NCBI GenBank assembly: GCA_021774785.1
Contig: JAJFIQ010000019.1
Location: 186,001-250,000 of the forward strand
Reading direction: 5' to 3'
DNA from: Emcibacter sp.
GTDB lineage: Bacteria > Pseudomonadota > Alphaproteobacteria > Sphingomonadales > Emcibacteraceae
DNA length: 64,000 bases
The position numbers and the translations under genes were made by a program. Positions within the stretch are counted from its first letter, which is position 1. Every line of letters starts with the position of its first letter. Under the pieces are notes generated by a model. It had not been told where the DNA came from. It searched no databases and saw only the letters and a list, made by a program, of their open reading frames with translations. Positions 51,445 through 61,019 of this stretch are shown piece after piece.

Positions 51445-52761
51445 GTGAAAACAGGACGTCTGCTGGCTTATGCCTTGCCTATGATTCCATTATCTATGAT
51501 GATGGGGCCGATCGGGGCGATTATTCCGGCATTTTATGCCAAATATACCGCTATCAGCCTCGCATCCATTGGTACGGCATTATTTCTCATACGACTTTTT
51601 GATGCGGTTACGGATCAGGTAATTGGTTATCTTTCCGATATTACCCGTTCGCAATATGGTCGCCGGAAACCGTGGCTTGCCGGGGGTATCATTGTTTGTA
51701 TGATTTCGTCCTATTTTCTTTATTCTCCACCAGCAAACGCAGGGTTTGTTTATTTCTTTACGGCTATTTTCTTTCTCTATCTGGGGTGGACATTGATTGC
51801 GGTGCCTCATTTGGCATGGGGAAGTGAGCTTTCTCGTGATTACAAACAACGCACCAGGATTTCATCCTTTGTTGCTTTTCTAGGGCCGGTTGGTTTTGCT
51901 GTAATCATGGCAGTGCCGCTATTGCCTATTTTTGATAATTCGGAAATGACGCCGGATTCAATATTTTTAATGGGTTTGATTGTGGTGGTAGCCTTGCCGT
52001 TGTTCATTATTCCATGTCTGATGTTTGCCCCCAGAACAGAAGTCACGGATCAAGGAAACCCCTCCATGATCGAATTATTTAATGCTGTTCGGCGCAATAA
52101 GCCCTTTTGGCTGTTCATTGCCGTACTGCTATTCATTGGGGCAGCTTTGGGAATGTTGGGGACCTGTATCGTATTATATATGGATTCATATCTGAAGCTT
52201 GGCGATAAAATTTCCCATGTGATGATTGCCAATATGATTGCGTTACTGCTGTCCATTCCCCTATGGGTTAAGGTGGTTTATTTGCTTGGCAAACATAAGG
52301 CACTGGCCTTAAGCTGTGTGTTCAATATTGTTGTTTTCCCTCTTATCCTGTTGGTGCCACCGGGACAGGATTCTTTTCTGCCTTTTTTAAGCTGGATGAT
52401 AGTTGTTGGCGTTTCGGGTGGCGCAACCACAGTCGTTCCCATGGCAATTTTAGGTGATATTATAGACTATGATACCCTGAAATCGGGGGCCAACAGGGCT
52501 GGAAATTATTTCGCCCTTATGGGGTTTGTGCAAAAGGCGTCAGCAGCCATCGGTGGCGGCACGGCTTTTTTCATGCTGTCATATTTTGCCTTTGATGCCA
52601 AGGCCGCTGACCAAACGCCAACAGCAATTTTTGGATTACAGCTTACCATGGTTGGTTTTCCGATTATTATTACGGCTCTTGCCATATTTCTGGTTTTAAA
52701 ATTTCCTCTGGATGCGCGGCGTCATGACATCATTCGACGACGTCTTGAACAACGGGCTTAA
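51445..52761 (+). CDS. MFS transporter, glycoside-cation symporter (GPH/MelB-like)
   Basis: A 438-residue inner-membrane protein with 12 predicted helices. GTG start after GAGGAAAA. The GPH marks are present: FDAVTDQVIGYLSDITRSQYGRR between helices 2 and 3 (shown here only as a region, residues about 51-73), followed by KPWLAGG, and WGSELSRDYKQRTRISS after helix 4. Members of this group carry sugars, glucuronides or other small solutes with sodium or protons. It begins the five-gene plus-strand operon after the TonB receptor, so it likely moves the same ligand across the inner membrane. The substrate is unknown. Confidence 0.9.
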   Translation: MKTGRLLAYALPMIPLSMMMGPIGAIIPAFYAKYTAISLASIGTALFLIRLFDAVTDQVIGYLSDITRSQYGRRKPWLAGGIIVCMISSYFLYSPPANAGFVYFFTAIFFLYLGWTLIAVPHLAWGSELSRDYKQRTRISSFVAFLGPVGFAVIMAVPLLPIFDNSEMTPDSIFLMGLIVVVALPLFIIPCLMFAPRTEVTDQGNPSMIELFNAVRRNKPFWLFIAVLLFIGAALGMLGTCIVLYMDSYLKLGDKISHVMIANMIALLLSIPLWVKVVYLLGKHKALALSCVFNIVVFPLILLVPPGQDSFLPFLSWMIVVGVSGGATTVVPMAILGDIIDYDTLKSGANRAGNYFALMGFVQKASAAIGGGTAFFMLSYFAFDAKAADQTPTAIFGLQLTMVGFPIIITALAIFLVLKFPLDARRHDIIRRRLEQRA

Positions 52762-52764
52762 TGA

Positions 52765-53868
52765 ATGTATAGAATTTTCAGCAGCAACGCCCTCGGCCTT
52801 ATTATAGCGTTACCATTTCTCATAGTTGGTGTGGTTGCTATACAAACTACTTTGGGGGTTTTGTTGTTAGGGATAGGGTTGGTTTTAGCCTGTGCTGCCC
52901 TATTTCATCTTTATAAATTATGGCGTTTTACCAGACAATTTCCGGCACCGGGAAAATTTGTTGATATTAATGGTGTCCCCATGCATTTCATGGCAGAAGG
53001 CCCGCAGAAATCACAGCCAACAGTGGTATGGATTCCAGGACGCCATGATTCAGGGCTTGAGATGTGGGCGTTGCATAAAGCCTTGTCAGATCATAACCGT
53101 TCCATAATATATGACCGCATCGGCAGCGGGTGGAGCGGCATAAACGACACCGCCAGAACCCCTTATCACGAAGCTGCAGAATTATATGATCTATTGCAAA
53201 AATCAGGGGAAAAGGGTCCTTATATTTTTGCGGGCCATTCTCTTGGCGGGATGCAGGCGACCAGTTTTGCACAAAGATATCCGGAGTCAACGGCAGGCGT
53301 GGTCCTATTGGATGCGGGAATTGCCGATAGCTTCGCTTATGTGTCTAACTTCAGGGGTCCAAAGAATGTTCCAGGCGACAGTCTGCTGTTGCCTGTCATG
53401 GCGGCTTTCGGGTTGATGTGGTTTAAGCTGCCCAAGCAAGAACCTGAAAAATATGATCAGAGTGACTTGGGACAGATGCAATTGGGCATTATGGCGCAGC
53501 CCAAATCATATAGCGGGTGGATATGGGCCTTGAACGCCATTTTTGATGATCTATTGAGTCTTGTGCGTATGCCGGGGTCTCTTGGGGATATACCAGTATA
53601 TTCCGTCATTCCATGTGGCCATTTGGAAGATGAGCGCAAGGGGGTCAGGGCGGCTTTGCCGGACTTTACTGATCTGCAAATGGAAAACCTACTGGCCATA
53701 AGGGAACAGGGAAGGCGGGCTAATGCGGCGCTATCCAATATTGGCGAAGTGATCATTGCTCCCGATGGCACGTCTCATAACTTGCATGAAGAAGAACCGG
53801 AATATATTCTGGCGCAGGTGCAAAAGATGTTTCTGCGCATTGCTGACAGTGCAGGGGAAGCATCATGA
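52765..53868 (+). CDS. Membrane-anchored alpha/beta hydrolase
   Basis: A 367-residue protein with two hydrophobic helices at the N-terminus (about 10-28 and 31-49) and then an alpha/beta-hydrolase fold. The nucleophile is Ser159 in FAGHSLGGMQA, with the oxyanion region at VVWIPGRHDSGLEMW (87-101) and the Tyr-Asp-Arg-x-Gly strand IIYDRIGSGWSG. The catalytic His probably lies in PDGTSHNLHEEEPEY near the C-terminus. It starts 3 bp after the symporter stop and overlaps the next serine hydrolase by ATGA. It is probably an esterase or amidase acting on the imported compound at the membrane. Confidence 0.88.
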   Translation: MYRIFSSNALGLIIALPFLIVGVVAIQTTLGVLLLGIGLVLACAALFHLYKLWRFTRQFPAPGKFVDINGVPMHFMAEGPQKSQPTVVWIPGRHDSGLEMWALHKALSDHNRSIIYDRIGSGWSGINDTARTPYHEAAELYDLLQKSGEKGPYIFAGHSLGGMQATSFAQRYPESTAGVVLLDAGIADSFAYVSNFRGPKNVPGDSLLLPVMAAFGLMWFKLPKQEPEKYDQSDLGQMQLGIMAQPKSYSGWIWALNAIFDDLLSLVRMPGSLGDIPVYSVIPCGHLEDERKGVRAALPDFTDLQMENLLAIREQGRRANAALSNIGEVIIAPDGTSHNLHEEEPEYILAQVQKMFLRIADSAGEAS

Positions 53869-55238
53869 CTGATGTAAAAATATTTGAAAATCTGGACGAC
53901 CTGCTCACGAAGGCTCAGAAAACTAGTGGGGTTCCGGGATGCGTTGCGGCTGTCTATCATAATGGTAAATATTATGAAGCGGCCGCAGGTGTTGTCAATT
54001 TCAAGACCGCAGTGCCCGTCACAACCGAAAGTGTTTTCCAGATAGGTTCAATCACTAAATCCTTCACGGCCACATTGGTTATGATGATGGTATGGGAAGG
54101 AAAAATTGATCTTGATGCCACGATCACCGATTATTTGCCTGATTTTAAGCTGGCAGAGGCGGGCGCGGCTCAATCCATTACAATCCGACATCTATTGTCA
54201 CATACATCTGGTATAGACGGTGATCTTACCACAGATACAGGGCGGGGGGATGACTGCCTTGAAAAATTTGTCAATCTGCTCAGTGATGCAAAACAACTGC
54301 ATGCTCCGGGTCAGTTTTTTTCCTATTGTAATGTGGGTTATATCATTCTTGGGCGTGTCATTGAAGTTCTGGAAAATGCCACTTTTGAAACGGTGTTTCA
54401 ACAAAGACTGTTGATCCCATTAGGTTTGAAGCACTCTGCGATTTCTGCTGAAGAGGCGTTGTTTTATAATACCGCTATTGGTCATGAAATGGACGAAGAT
54501 GGTCTGCGGCATGCTGAAACGGCCTATGCTCCACGCTCAAATACACCTTCCGGTACGGTACTGGGCATGTCTGCGCGGGATCTGCTGAATTTTGCCCGCT
54601 TTCATATGAAAGGCGGTGTTACTTTGCACGATGAGCGCCTTATGAATGAAAATATGGCAGCTATCATGCAAAAACCACAGGTGCTAATTCCCTTATCCAG
54701 CCGTTATACGTCATGGGGGTTGGGATGGATGCAATATTATTGGGGTGGGGCCGATACCTATGGCCATGATGGCGGATGGATGGGTATGAGTGCCTATCTG
54801 CGTATTTCACCAGCCCATGATTTTGCGGTGGTTTTATTTGCCAATGGGCCAAATTCATCGCAGTTATATATGGATGTTATGGACCCGCTTCTTATGGCAG
54901 GTACCGGTGCATTGCCACCTGATTTGCCTGAGCCTCCCTCCCAAACGGTTTCCAATCTTTCCCTTTATTGTGGCAGATATGCTCGCCACGGTCAGCATAT
55001 TGATATCGTGAATGAAGGTGGGGCTTTGAAAGCATGTTTGGCGGGGGAATATATGGATGGGGTTAATTTGGAATTTGATCTTAACCTGTTGCAAAGAGAC
55101 AGGGCCAGTTGTCTGTTCCCTGGTTTCCCCAAAGTAGCATCCGGGTATTTTCTGGATTTTGACGACGAGGGACGGCCTTGCTATTTTCATGTTACGGAAC
55201 GTGCCTTTCGTCGCTTGGGTGATACAACGGTTGATTAG
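53865..55238 (+). CDS. Serine hydrolase of the class C beta-lactamase family (cytoplasmic)
   Basis: A 457-residue penicillin-binding-fold hydrolase with Ser62-x-x-Lys65 in QIGSITKSFTA, Tyr-x-Asn in FFSYCNVGYII and the third motif in TYGHDGGWMGMSA. A beta-rich tail of about 110 residues follows (SLYCGRYARHGQHIDIVNEG). Unlike the paralogue at 47103 it has no signal peptide, so it works inside the cell. It is coupled to the alpha/beta hydrolase (ATGA), which suggests two successive ester or amide cleavages on one imported molecule. D-aminopeptidase, esterase and beta-lactamase activities all occur in this family. Confidence 0.88.
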   Translation: MTDVKIFENLDDLLTKAQKTSGVPGCVAAVYHNGKYYEAAAGVVNFKTAVPVTTESVFQIGSITKSFTATLVMMMVWEGKIDLDATITDYLPDFKLAEAGAAQSITIRHLLSHTSGIDGDLTTDTGRGDDCLEKFVNLLSDAKQLHAPGQFFSYCNVGYIILGRVIEVLENATFETVFQQRLLIPLGLKHSAISAEEALFYNTAIGHEMDEDGLRHAETAYAPRSNTPSGTVLGMSARDLLNFARFHMKGGVTLHDERLMNENMAAIMQKPQVLIPLSSRYTSWGLGWMQYYWGGADTYGHDGGWMGMSAYLRISPAHDFAVVLFANGPNSSQLYMDVMDPLLMAGTGALPPDLPEPPSQTVSNLSLYCGRYARHGQHIDIVNEGGALKACLAGEYMDGVNLEFDLNLLQRDRASCLFPGFPKVASGYFLDFDDEGRPCYFHVTERAFRRLGDTTVD

Positions 55239-55342
55239 TATAACGGCATACCTGCATACTGCTTGCAAAGCGGACGGAAATATATCATTATTCAGTTCAA
55301 GTCATTAGGCAAAGGTCGCCGAAGAGGGAATAGAATCCGATC

Positions 55343-56110
55343 ATGGATAAGAATATGAATATAAAAAGTAAAAATGTGAGAACAGTCCCATTTTACCGTC
55401 AGGTGGCGGATACGATCAGAGCGCGCATCATTGACGGGCAATATGCCATGGGGGAATGTATCCCAGCGTCTATTAAGCTGGAAAAAACCTTTAACGTCAG
55501 TAATATTACAATGCGAAAATCATTGGCGTTGCTAAAGGACGAAGGCTGGATTGTAACACAGCGCGGTATTGGCACCGTTGTTGTTCGGGTCGCTCAGGAT
55601 GATATTATTGATATCAAACATTCCGGTCTTTTCACAGACTGGCTAAACTGGGCTTCCGGCAAGACGCAACAAGTGGATCAATCCATCATTGATATTGTTG
55701 ACGATCATGGTTCTGTCCATGTGCGTGCGCTGCTCGGTGTGGATGATGAAGAAAATGTGTGGCGTATGCGGCGGCTACGCTCGAAAAGTGGTGAGCCGAT
55801 CTCTTATCATATTAGTTACGGCACGCAGGAATCAAAAAAACTAATCAAGGTGGAAGATTTTCAAGGTTCAGGCAGTTTTATCGAAATGCTGCAAAGAAAG
55901 TTTCCGCGCAAGATTATACGAATTGAACAGCATGTGGAAGCTGCCGTTGCCGACATGGATATCGCCGGAATTCTGCATATAGAATTTGGCGATCCCATTT
56001 TCTTTATGGAACATTTGTATGTTGATGAGAATGAAGATGTGATAGCCATCACACATTTGCATATGCGCGCTGACCGTTATCGGTACAGTACCTCTATTAA
56101 TCTGGAATAA
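55343..56110 (+). CDS. GntR-family regulator, HutC/UTRA type
   Basis: A 255-residue regulator. GntR winged helix at about 14-82 (RQVADTIRARIIDGQYAMGE, KLEKTFNVSNITMRKSLALL, WIVTQRGIGTVV), then a UTRA ligand domain with RMRRLRSKSGEPISYHISYG and FFMEHLYVDENEDVIAITHL. GAGGGAAT lies upstream of the ATG at 55343; ATG 55355 is an alternative. It sits between the hydrolases and the SDR on the same strand, 10 bp before the SDR, so it is the local regulator. Candidate sites are the AGTAT/ATACT dyads before the TonB receptor; the 104 bp before this gene also carries AGTAT and ATACT, at 55241 and 55256. Confidence 0.92.
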   Translation: MDKNMNIKSKNVRTVPFYRQVADTIRARIIDGQYAMGECIPASIKLEKTFNVSNITMRKSLALLKDEGWIVTQRGIGTVVVRVAQDDIIDIKHSGLFTDWLNWASGKTQQVDQSIIDIVDDHGSVHVRALLGVDDEENVWRMRRLRSKSGEPISYHISYGTQESKKLIKVEDFQGSGSFIEMLQRKFPRKIIRIEQHVEAAVADMDIAGILHIEFGDPIFFMEHLYVDENEDVIAITHLHMRADRYRYSTSINLE

Positions 56111-56120
56111 ACTTCGTATT

Positions 56121-56948
56121 ATGATTGCTAAATTACAAGATAAAGTCGCTTTAATAACCGGCTCAGGTCGTGGCATAGGCAAAGCGCTGGCCTTGAAACT
56201 GGCCAGTGAAGGGGCAAAGGTCGTGGTCAATGACCTTGACCCAGTGTCCGCCAATGATGTGGTCGCTCAAATCATGGACACAGGTGGTGACGCCGTTGCC
56301 TATGTGGGTAGTGTGACGGCTGATAATTTTGCAGAAAATTTCATGGCCGCTGCAATAGGTGCTTTTGGTGCGCCGGATATTTTGGTTAATAATGCGGGTT
56401 ATACGTGGGATTCCATGATCCATAAGGCGACTGATGAACAGTTCGATGCCATGTATGATATTCATCTTAAGGCCCCGTTTAAGCTTAATCGTGCTTTTGT
56501 TAATGCCGTCATGCTCTCTGCCAAAGCTGAGGCGTCAGAGGGGCGGGAGGTTTTCCGTAAAATTATCAATATTTCTTCTATTGCGGGGGAATATGGCAAT
56601 GTTGGACAGGTCAACTATTCTTCCATGAAGGCAGCTTTGGGTGGTATGACCAAAACATTATCTAAAGAACTTGGATGCCATAAAATTAATGTGAATTCTG
56701 TAGCTTTTGGCTTTATCGAAACCCGGTTAACGGAAGCAACCAACGACAAGAAAACAATCAAAGTTGATGGGCGCGAAATTGGTGTTGGAATACCGGAGAA
56801 AGTTCATGCCGGTTTTGCTCAAATGGTCCCACTGGGGCGGGGCGGAACAGCAGAAGAAGCCGCCAACGGCATTTACCTGTTTTGCATACCGGAATCTGAT
56901 TATATCAGTGGGCAAACCCTGATTGTCGGTGGCGGATTACGCATGTAG
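56121..56948 (+). CDS. Short-chain dehydrogenase/reductase (FabG-like)
   Basis: A 275-residue classical SDR with TGSGRGIGKAL (14-24), NNAGYTWDSM, the catalytic Ser in INISSIAGEYGN, and Tyr-x-x-x-Lys in NYSSMKAALGG; C-terminus SGQTLIVGGGLRM. A few extra residues around MLSAKAEASEGREVFRK enlarge the loop before the catalytic serine, as in multifunctional 3-hydroxyacyl dehydrogenases. It is coupled to the GntR gene and is convergent with the next TonB receptor. Its neighbours across the terminator are a ligase and a thiolase, so 3-hydroxyacyl-CoA is a plausible substrate, but it could equally oxidise an alcohol freed by the hydrolases. Confidence 0.88.
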   Translation: MIAKLQDKVALITGSGRGIGKALALKLASEGAKVVVNDLDPVSANDVVAQIMDTGGDAVAYVGSVTADNFAENFMAAAIGAFGAPDILVNNAGYTWDSMIHKATDEQFDAMYDIHLKAPFKLNRAFVNAVMLSAKAEASEGREVFRKIINISSIAGEYGNVGQVNYSSMKAALGGMTKTLSKELGCHKINVNSVAFGFIETRLTEATNDKKTIKVDGREIGVGIPEKVHAGFAQMVPLGRGGTAEEAANGIYLFCIPESDYISGQTLIVGGGLRM

Positions 56949-56952
56949 GAAA

Positions 56953-56989
56953 CCTGACACGGCATAGTCAAAGAAGATACCGTGTCAGG
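56953..56989. terminator. Bidirectional terminator hairpin between convergent genes
   Basis: CCTGACACGG (56953-56962) is perfectly complementary to CCGTGTCAGG (56980-56989), lying between the stops of the SDR (plus) and the TonB receptor (minus). T-runs are weak on both sides, so termination may be partial. Confidence 0.7.
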
Positions 56990-57002
56990 AGATAGAATGA
57001 TT

Positions 57003-59396
57003 TTAGTAACTATAGCGCAGCGTTGCACCATAAGTCCTTGGAATACCAAGGGAATGATAGGCCGCTCCAATGGGTGAAGCGGCGTTGTTATCCACATCAA
57101 ACAATGCGGTCACATATTTCTTGTTGGTAAGGTTCTTTCCCCAGACCTGAATACTCCAATTCTCTTCGGCGCTTTTATAGATCAGACCCGCATCAATTAA
57201 GGTATAGGACGGCTGTATATTTGGAACACCGACCTCAACGAGGGTGAGCGGCGTTTCAGAACGATGTTCCACATTGCCGGATAATGTTATTGATCCGTCG
57301 TTACCAAGTTGATGGGTATAGGTAAAACCGCCTGACAGCGTATAATCAGGAACATTTTCAACGGGCGACCCCACTTCACCGCCAAGGGCGGCAAAACGAT
57401 CACTGACGCTTGAGAATTGAGCATCAACTACGCCAAGAGCTGCTCTTATTTGTAGTTCCTGACTGAACTGGAAAATGGTTTCAATTTCCACACCTTTAAT
57501 TTCAATATCACCAGCTGTATCTATTTGACGGCGCGGGAATATCCCACCAGGCGGAATTGAAGTGAAAATATTCTGAACATTCTTCCAATTCATAATATAG
57601 CCCGCAATATTTACCTGCGCCCGACCATCCAGAAATGTTGATTTGCTGCCGATTTCATAGTTCCACATTTCCTCTTCTTCAAATGCGGCTTCAGGGTTTG
57701 AGTCAAAACCATCGTTAAAACCACCAGATTTAAAACCTTTGGATGCTTTACCATATACCATGGCATCTTCATTGACCGCATAATCAAAACCAATAGCGGG
57801 TGTGAAAGAGTTAAAAGACTGTTGGTCTGTAAAGGCAGGAACCGCCGTTAATCCAAAAAAGCTGTTGCCTGTTGTGGTTGTTTGTTCATAAGCGAAGTCT
57901 TTATTCTCAGTCGTATATCTAACGCCAATATCAATGTTCAGTTTATCATTCACATGATAAACCGCATTAGCAAAACCCGCATATGAATTCAGATTTGTTT
58001 CCCCTGTGGAGCGGGTATCCCCAAATGGTGGGACTAAAACGCTAATCAGTTGTAAAAAGGCAAGAGTATCGGCCACTGGAAGAGCTCCCACACCTGCCAG
58101 AAAGTCAAGAAAACCCTGTGGTGGTAAACCATTTGTACCGGCGGGAAGTAAAGTGCTAACCAAACGATTATCAACCAGTGTTGTATTATTCAGGGCAGAG
58201 GAAAATTCATTGATAGTTTCCTGATGATAATAGTTAAAACCGACGATCCAATCCAATGTATCACTGGGGTCAGATGTGAAACGGAATTCCTGAAAGAAGC
58301 TATCCATTTCTTCAGGCGTTTCCCGGATGGTGATTGCTATTTCCGTATTATCCGCATCATAGCTCTGGAAATAGTCATGGGTCCGATAAGCAGAAATAGA
58401 TTTGAAGGTGAAGCCATCAAAGCCAATATTTATTGTCGCAGAGGCTCCAAATTCTTCCAGTGTTTCCCGACCTTCGAAATCCTGACTGATATTACGATCA
58501 AAGGGGTCGGTATCAACTTCTGCGGGACCAAAAGGGGCAAAGAGGAAACCGGGGACGGTATTAAATCCGGCAATATCATAAGTTCTTGTTGTCTGGTCAA
58601 CGTCACGATAGTCTGCTGAAAAGATTATTTCTACATCTTCTTGTGGCGTTATGACAAATTTACCACGGATACCAAAGTTTCCTTCGTCGTTAACGTCATT
58701 GCCTGTAAAACGGTTGGTGACATAACCACTTCTGTCGGAAAATGAAGCTGATATACCTGCAGAAAGCTTGTCTTCTACCAGTGGGCCACTCAGACCGGCA
58801 CGAATTCTTACAAGGTCGTAATTGCCATAGGTGGCTTCGGCATACCCCGTTGCCGTGTTGCCAGGGGTTGGGGTTACTACATTCATCAATCCGCTTAAAG
58901 CATTGCGTCCGAACAGGGTGCCTTGTGGTCCGCGCAAAACTTCGATCCTTTCAATATCATATAGGGCGAAATTCTGTCCAACGGTTGTTCCCATATAAAC
59001 TTCGTCGACATAGACGGCCATCGGCGTGTCCATACCGGCTTGATCAGAACCCGGACTAAATACACCCCGGATAGAAGGGGCATTATTCTTTAAGGTTCCG
59101 TCTGATAAATAGGACAGGTTCGGCGTTGCCTTTGCCATATCAGTTAAATTCACAATTGTGCGATCTCTGATCATATCGGCTGATAATGCCGTAATGGAAA
59201 TGGGTACTTTCTGGATATTTTGTTCACGTTTTTGGGCGGTAACGACGATTTCAGGGAGTGCGACCTCTTCCGCTTCCTCTGCCTGTACGGTTATTATCGG
59301 TGAAGTAAATACAGATGCCAGTAACATCCCCTTAATGAAAGACATCCTGTCTTGTTGTCTTTTCGAAGTCATATTTTTTATATACTCAAAATACAT
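57003..59396 (-). CDS. TonB-dependent receptor
   Basis: A 797-residue outer-membrane receptor. The ATG at 59396 is preferred over 59414 because AAAGGGAGAG lies just before it. The signal region is unusually extended, MYFEYIKNMTSKRQQDR then a hydrophobic stretch ending ITVQAEEAE; TonB box LPEIVVTAQKREQ; plug with NAPSIRGVFSPG and IERIEVLRGPQGTLFGRNAL; barrel with MVYGKASKGFKSGGFN; last strand YGATLRYSY. It is the third gene of a minus-strand operon with thiolase and acyl-CoA ligase, which suggests that its ligand is a carboxylic acid, perhaps a lipid, aromatic or terpenoid acid, activated by the ligase. Confidence 0.93.
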   Translation of the reverse strand: MYFEYIKNMTSKRQQDRMSFIKGMLLASVFTSPIITVQAEEAEEVALPEIVVTAQKREQNIQKVPISITALSADMIRDRTIVNLTDMAKATPNLSYLSDGTLKNNAPSIRGVFSPGSDQAGMDTPMAVYVDEVYMGTTVGQNFALYDIERIEVLRGPQGTLFGRNALSGLMNVVTPTPGNTATGYAEATYGNYDLVRIRAGLSGPLVEDKLSAGISASFSDRSGYVTNRFTGNDVNDEGNFGIRGKFVITPQEDVEIIFSADYRDVDQTTRTYDIAGFNTVPGFLFAPFGPAEVDTDPFDRNISQDFEGRETLEEFGASATINIGFDGFTFKSISAYRTHDYFQSYDADNTEIAITIRETPEEMDSFFQEFRFTSDPSDTLDWIVGFNYYHQETINEFSSALNNTTLVDNRLVSTLLPAGTNGLPPQGFLDFLAGVGALPVADTLAFLQLISVLVPPFGDTRSTGETNLNSYAGFANAVYHVNDKLNIDIGVRYTTENKDFAYEQTTTTGNSFFGLTAVPAFTDQQSFNSFTPAIGFDYAVNEDAMVYGKASKGFKSGGFNDGFDSNPEAAFEEEEMWNYEIGSKSTFLDGRAQVNIAGYIMNWKNVQNIFTSIPPGGIFPRRQIDTAGDIEIKGVEIETIFQFSQELQIRAALGVVDAQFSSVSDRFAALGGEVGSPVENVPDYTLSGGFTYTHQLGNDGSITLSGNVEHRSETPLTLVEVGVPNIQPSYTLIDAGLIYKSAEENWSIQVWGKNLTNKKYVTALFDVDNNAASPIGAAYHSLGIPRTYGATLRYSY

Positions 59397-59452
59397 CAGT
59401 TCTCTCCCTTTCATGTTATAATTCGTTTAAATTTTGTTTGTATCTCATGCGT

Positions 59453-61006
59453 TCAAATTTTTTGTGTTTTTCCCTCCCAATAGGGGTCACGAAGTTTCTT
59501 TTTAAATATTTTTCCACTTTCCTGCCGGGGAAGGTTATTGGTAATTACGATGGATGAAGGGGCTTTCATCCTACCAAGCCGCATCTTGATAAAATGGGTA
59601 ATATCACCAGGTAAAATCACTTTTGACTGGTCCAGTGTTAAATGGGTGCAGACAACTTCTCCCAAATCATCATCGGGAATGCCAAATACGGCACAATCCG
59701 TAATGCCGGGCATTTCAAGGATTGCGGCTTCAATTTCTGCGGTATAGATATTTATGCCCCCGGAATTTATGATGTCGCTCCGGCGGTCGCAGAGGTATAA
59801 AAAACCGTCTTCATCCAGATAACCGATATCCCCTATCCAGACAAATCCATCCTGCCCAATATCTTTACGGTCTTGTGTCCTGCCGTGATAATCAAAGTCA
59901 CCGTAGAAATCGTTGCGAATATAGATATTGCCAACCTGACCGGTGTTAAGTTGCAAGCCGTCTTCATCTAGTATTTTGATCTCTATGCCAGTAATGGCCT
60001 GCCCCACGGAACCGGGTTTTTCCAGTGCTCTATTGCTGGATTGTACCGTAATGCCACCGGTTTCTGTGCTACCGTAATATTCATTTATGACGGGGCCCCA
60101 CCATTTGATCATTTTCTCTTTTACCTGTGGCGGGCAGGGGGCTGCACCATGAGCCACCCATATGAGTGAGGATAACTCATGTTTTTGTTGTTCATGGTTC
60201 GAAAGTTTAAGCAGTCGAACAAACATGGTTGGCACCATATGCATATGGGAGACTTTATATTTTTCAATCAAATGAAGTAATTCTGTTTCATCAAATCGTG
60301 ATTGCAGGATAATAGTTGCTCCAAATCGTGCCGATAACATGGCGTGACCGTTGGGGCCGGAATGATACATAGGCCCGGTTACGACCGTTGTCATATGTGT
60401 TTCAGGATGAAAACCATACATGGCACAGGCCATTTTAATGGCTTTTTGTAATTGTTGTTCTTTAAGCGGTGGTCTTTTTACGCCTTTGGGCCGCCCCGTT
60501 GTGCCCGATGTATAGATCATACTGCCACCGGATGGTTGGGGGGGCTCTAGTCGGGGGGGAAATGAGACAAGCCAGTCATCCCAAATCTTGACTTGCTCGG
60601 GTGCCTTGGCCTTATCGCCACTAATATTGAATGCCTGTTTTATTTCGCTGGGAGTATTGACTACTAATAGCTCTATATCTGTGAGGCTTCCGTCTGATAA
60701 TTTATGATATAAATCCGCATGGGCAATGACCACTTTTGCATCGCAGTCCCGCAGGGTATAGTCTATTTCATCACGGGAAGCATGCCAGTTAATTGGGACT
60801 ACTAAAGCACCCAGAGAATTGACCGCAAAGGTGGCTTCAAACAAGGCAAAATCATTACGAAGAAGCAGGGCGACAACATCACCGGAACCGATTCCCATGT
60901 CACTTAACCCTTGTGCAGCACGGGCGGCACGGACTGCAATATCCGTTAGGGTACGAATATCATCGCCCAGTATTATTTTGCCTGACTGTTCCGTGCTGCT
61001 TGTCAT
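59453..61006 (-). CDS. Acyl-CoA synthetase (AMP-dependent ligase, long/medium-chain type)
   Basis: A 517-residue ANL-superfamily ligase that makes acyl-AMP and then acyl-CoA. Motifs: MIYTSGTTGRPKGVKR (P-loop, about 174-189), EYYGSTETGG, WIGDIGYLDEDGFLYLCDR (the conserved Asp and Arg) and the adenylation Lys in LPRQESGKIFKKKL near the C-terminus. AGAGGAATA precedes the ATG. It follows the thiolase gene by 13 bp and precedes the TonB receptor by 56 bp. The substrate acid is unknown; family members with this short form act on fatty, bile or aromatic acids. Confidence 0.92.
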   Translation of the reverse strand: MTSSTEQSGKIILGDDIRTLTDIAVRAARAAQGLSDMGIGSGDVVALLLRNDFALFEATFAVNSLGALVVPINWHASRDEIDYTLRDCDAKVVIAHADLYHKLSDGSLTDIELLVVNTPSEIKQAFNISGDKAKAPEQVKIWDDWLVSFPPRLEPPQPSGGSMIYTSGTTGRPKGVKRPPLKEQQLQKAIKMACAMYGFHPETHMTTVVTGPMYHSGPNGHAMLSARFGATIILQSRFDETELLHLIEKYKVSHMHMVPTMFVRLLKLSNHEQQKHELSSLIWVAHGAAPCPPQVKEKMIKWWGPVINEYYGSTETGGITVQSSNRALEKPGSVGQAITGIEIKILDEDGLQLNTGQVGNIYIRNDFYGDFDYHGRTQDRKDIGQDGFVWIGDIGYLDEDGFLYLCDRRSDIINSGGINIYTAEIEAAILEMPGITDCAVFGIPDDDLGEVVCTHLTLDQSKVILPGDITHFIKMRLGRMKAPSSIVITNNLPRQESGKIFKKKLRDPYWEGKTQKI

Positions 61007-61019
61007 TATTCCTCTAGTC

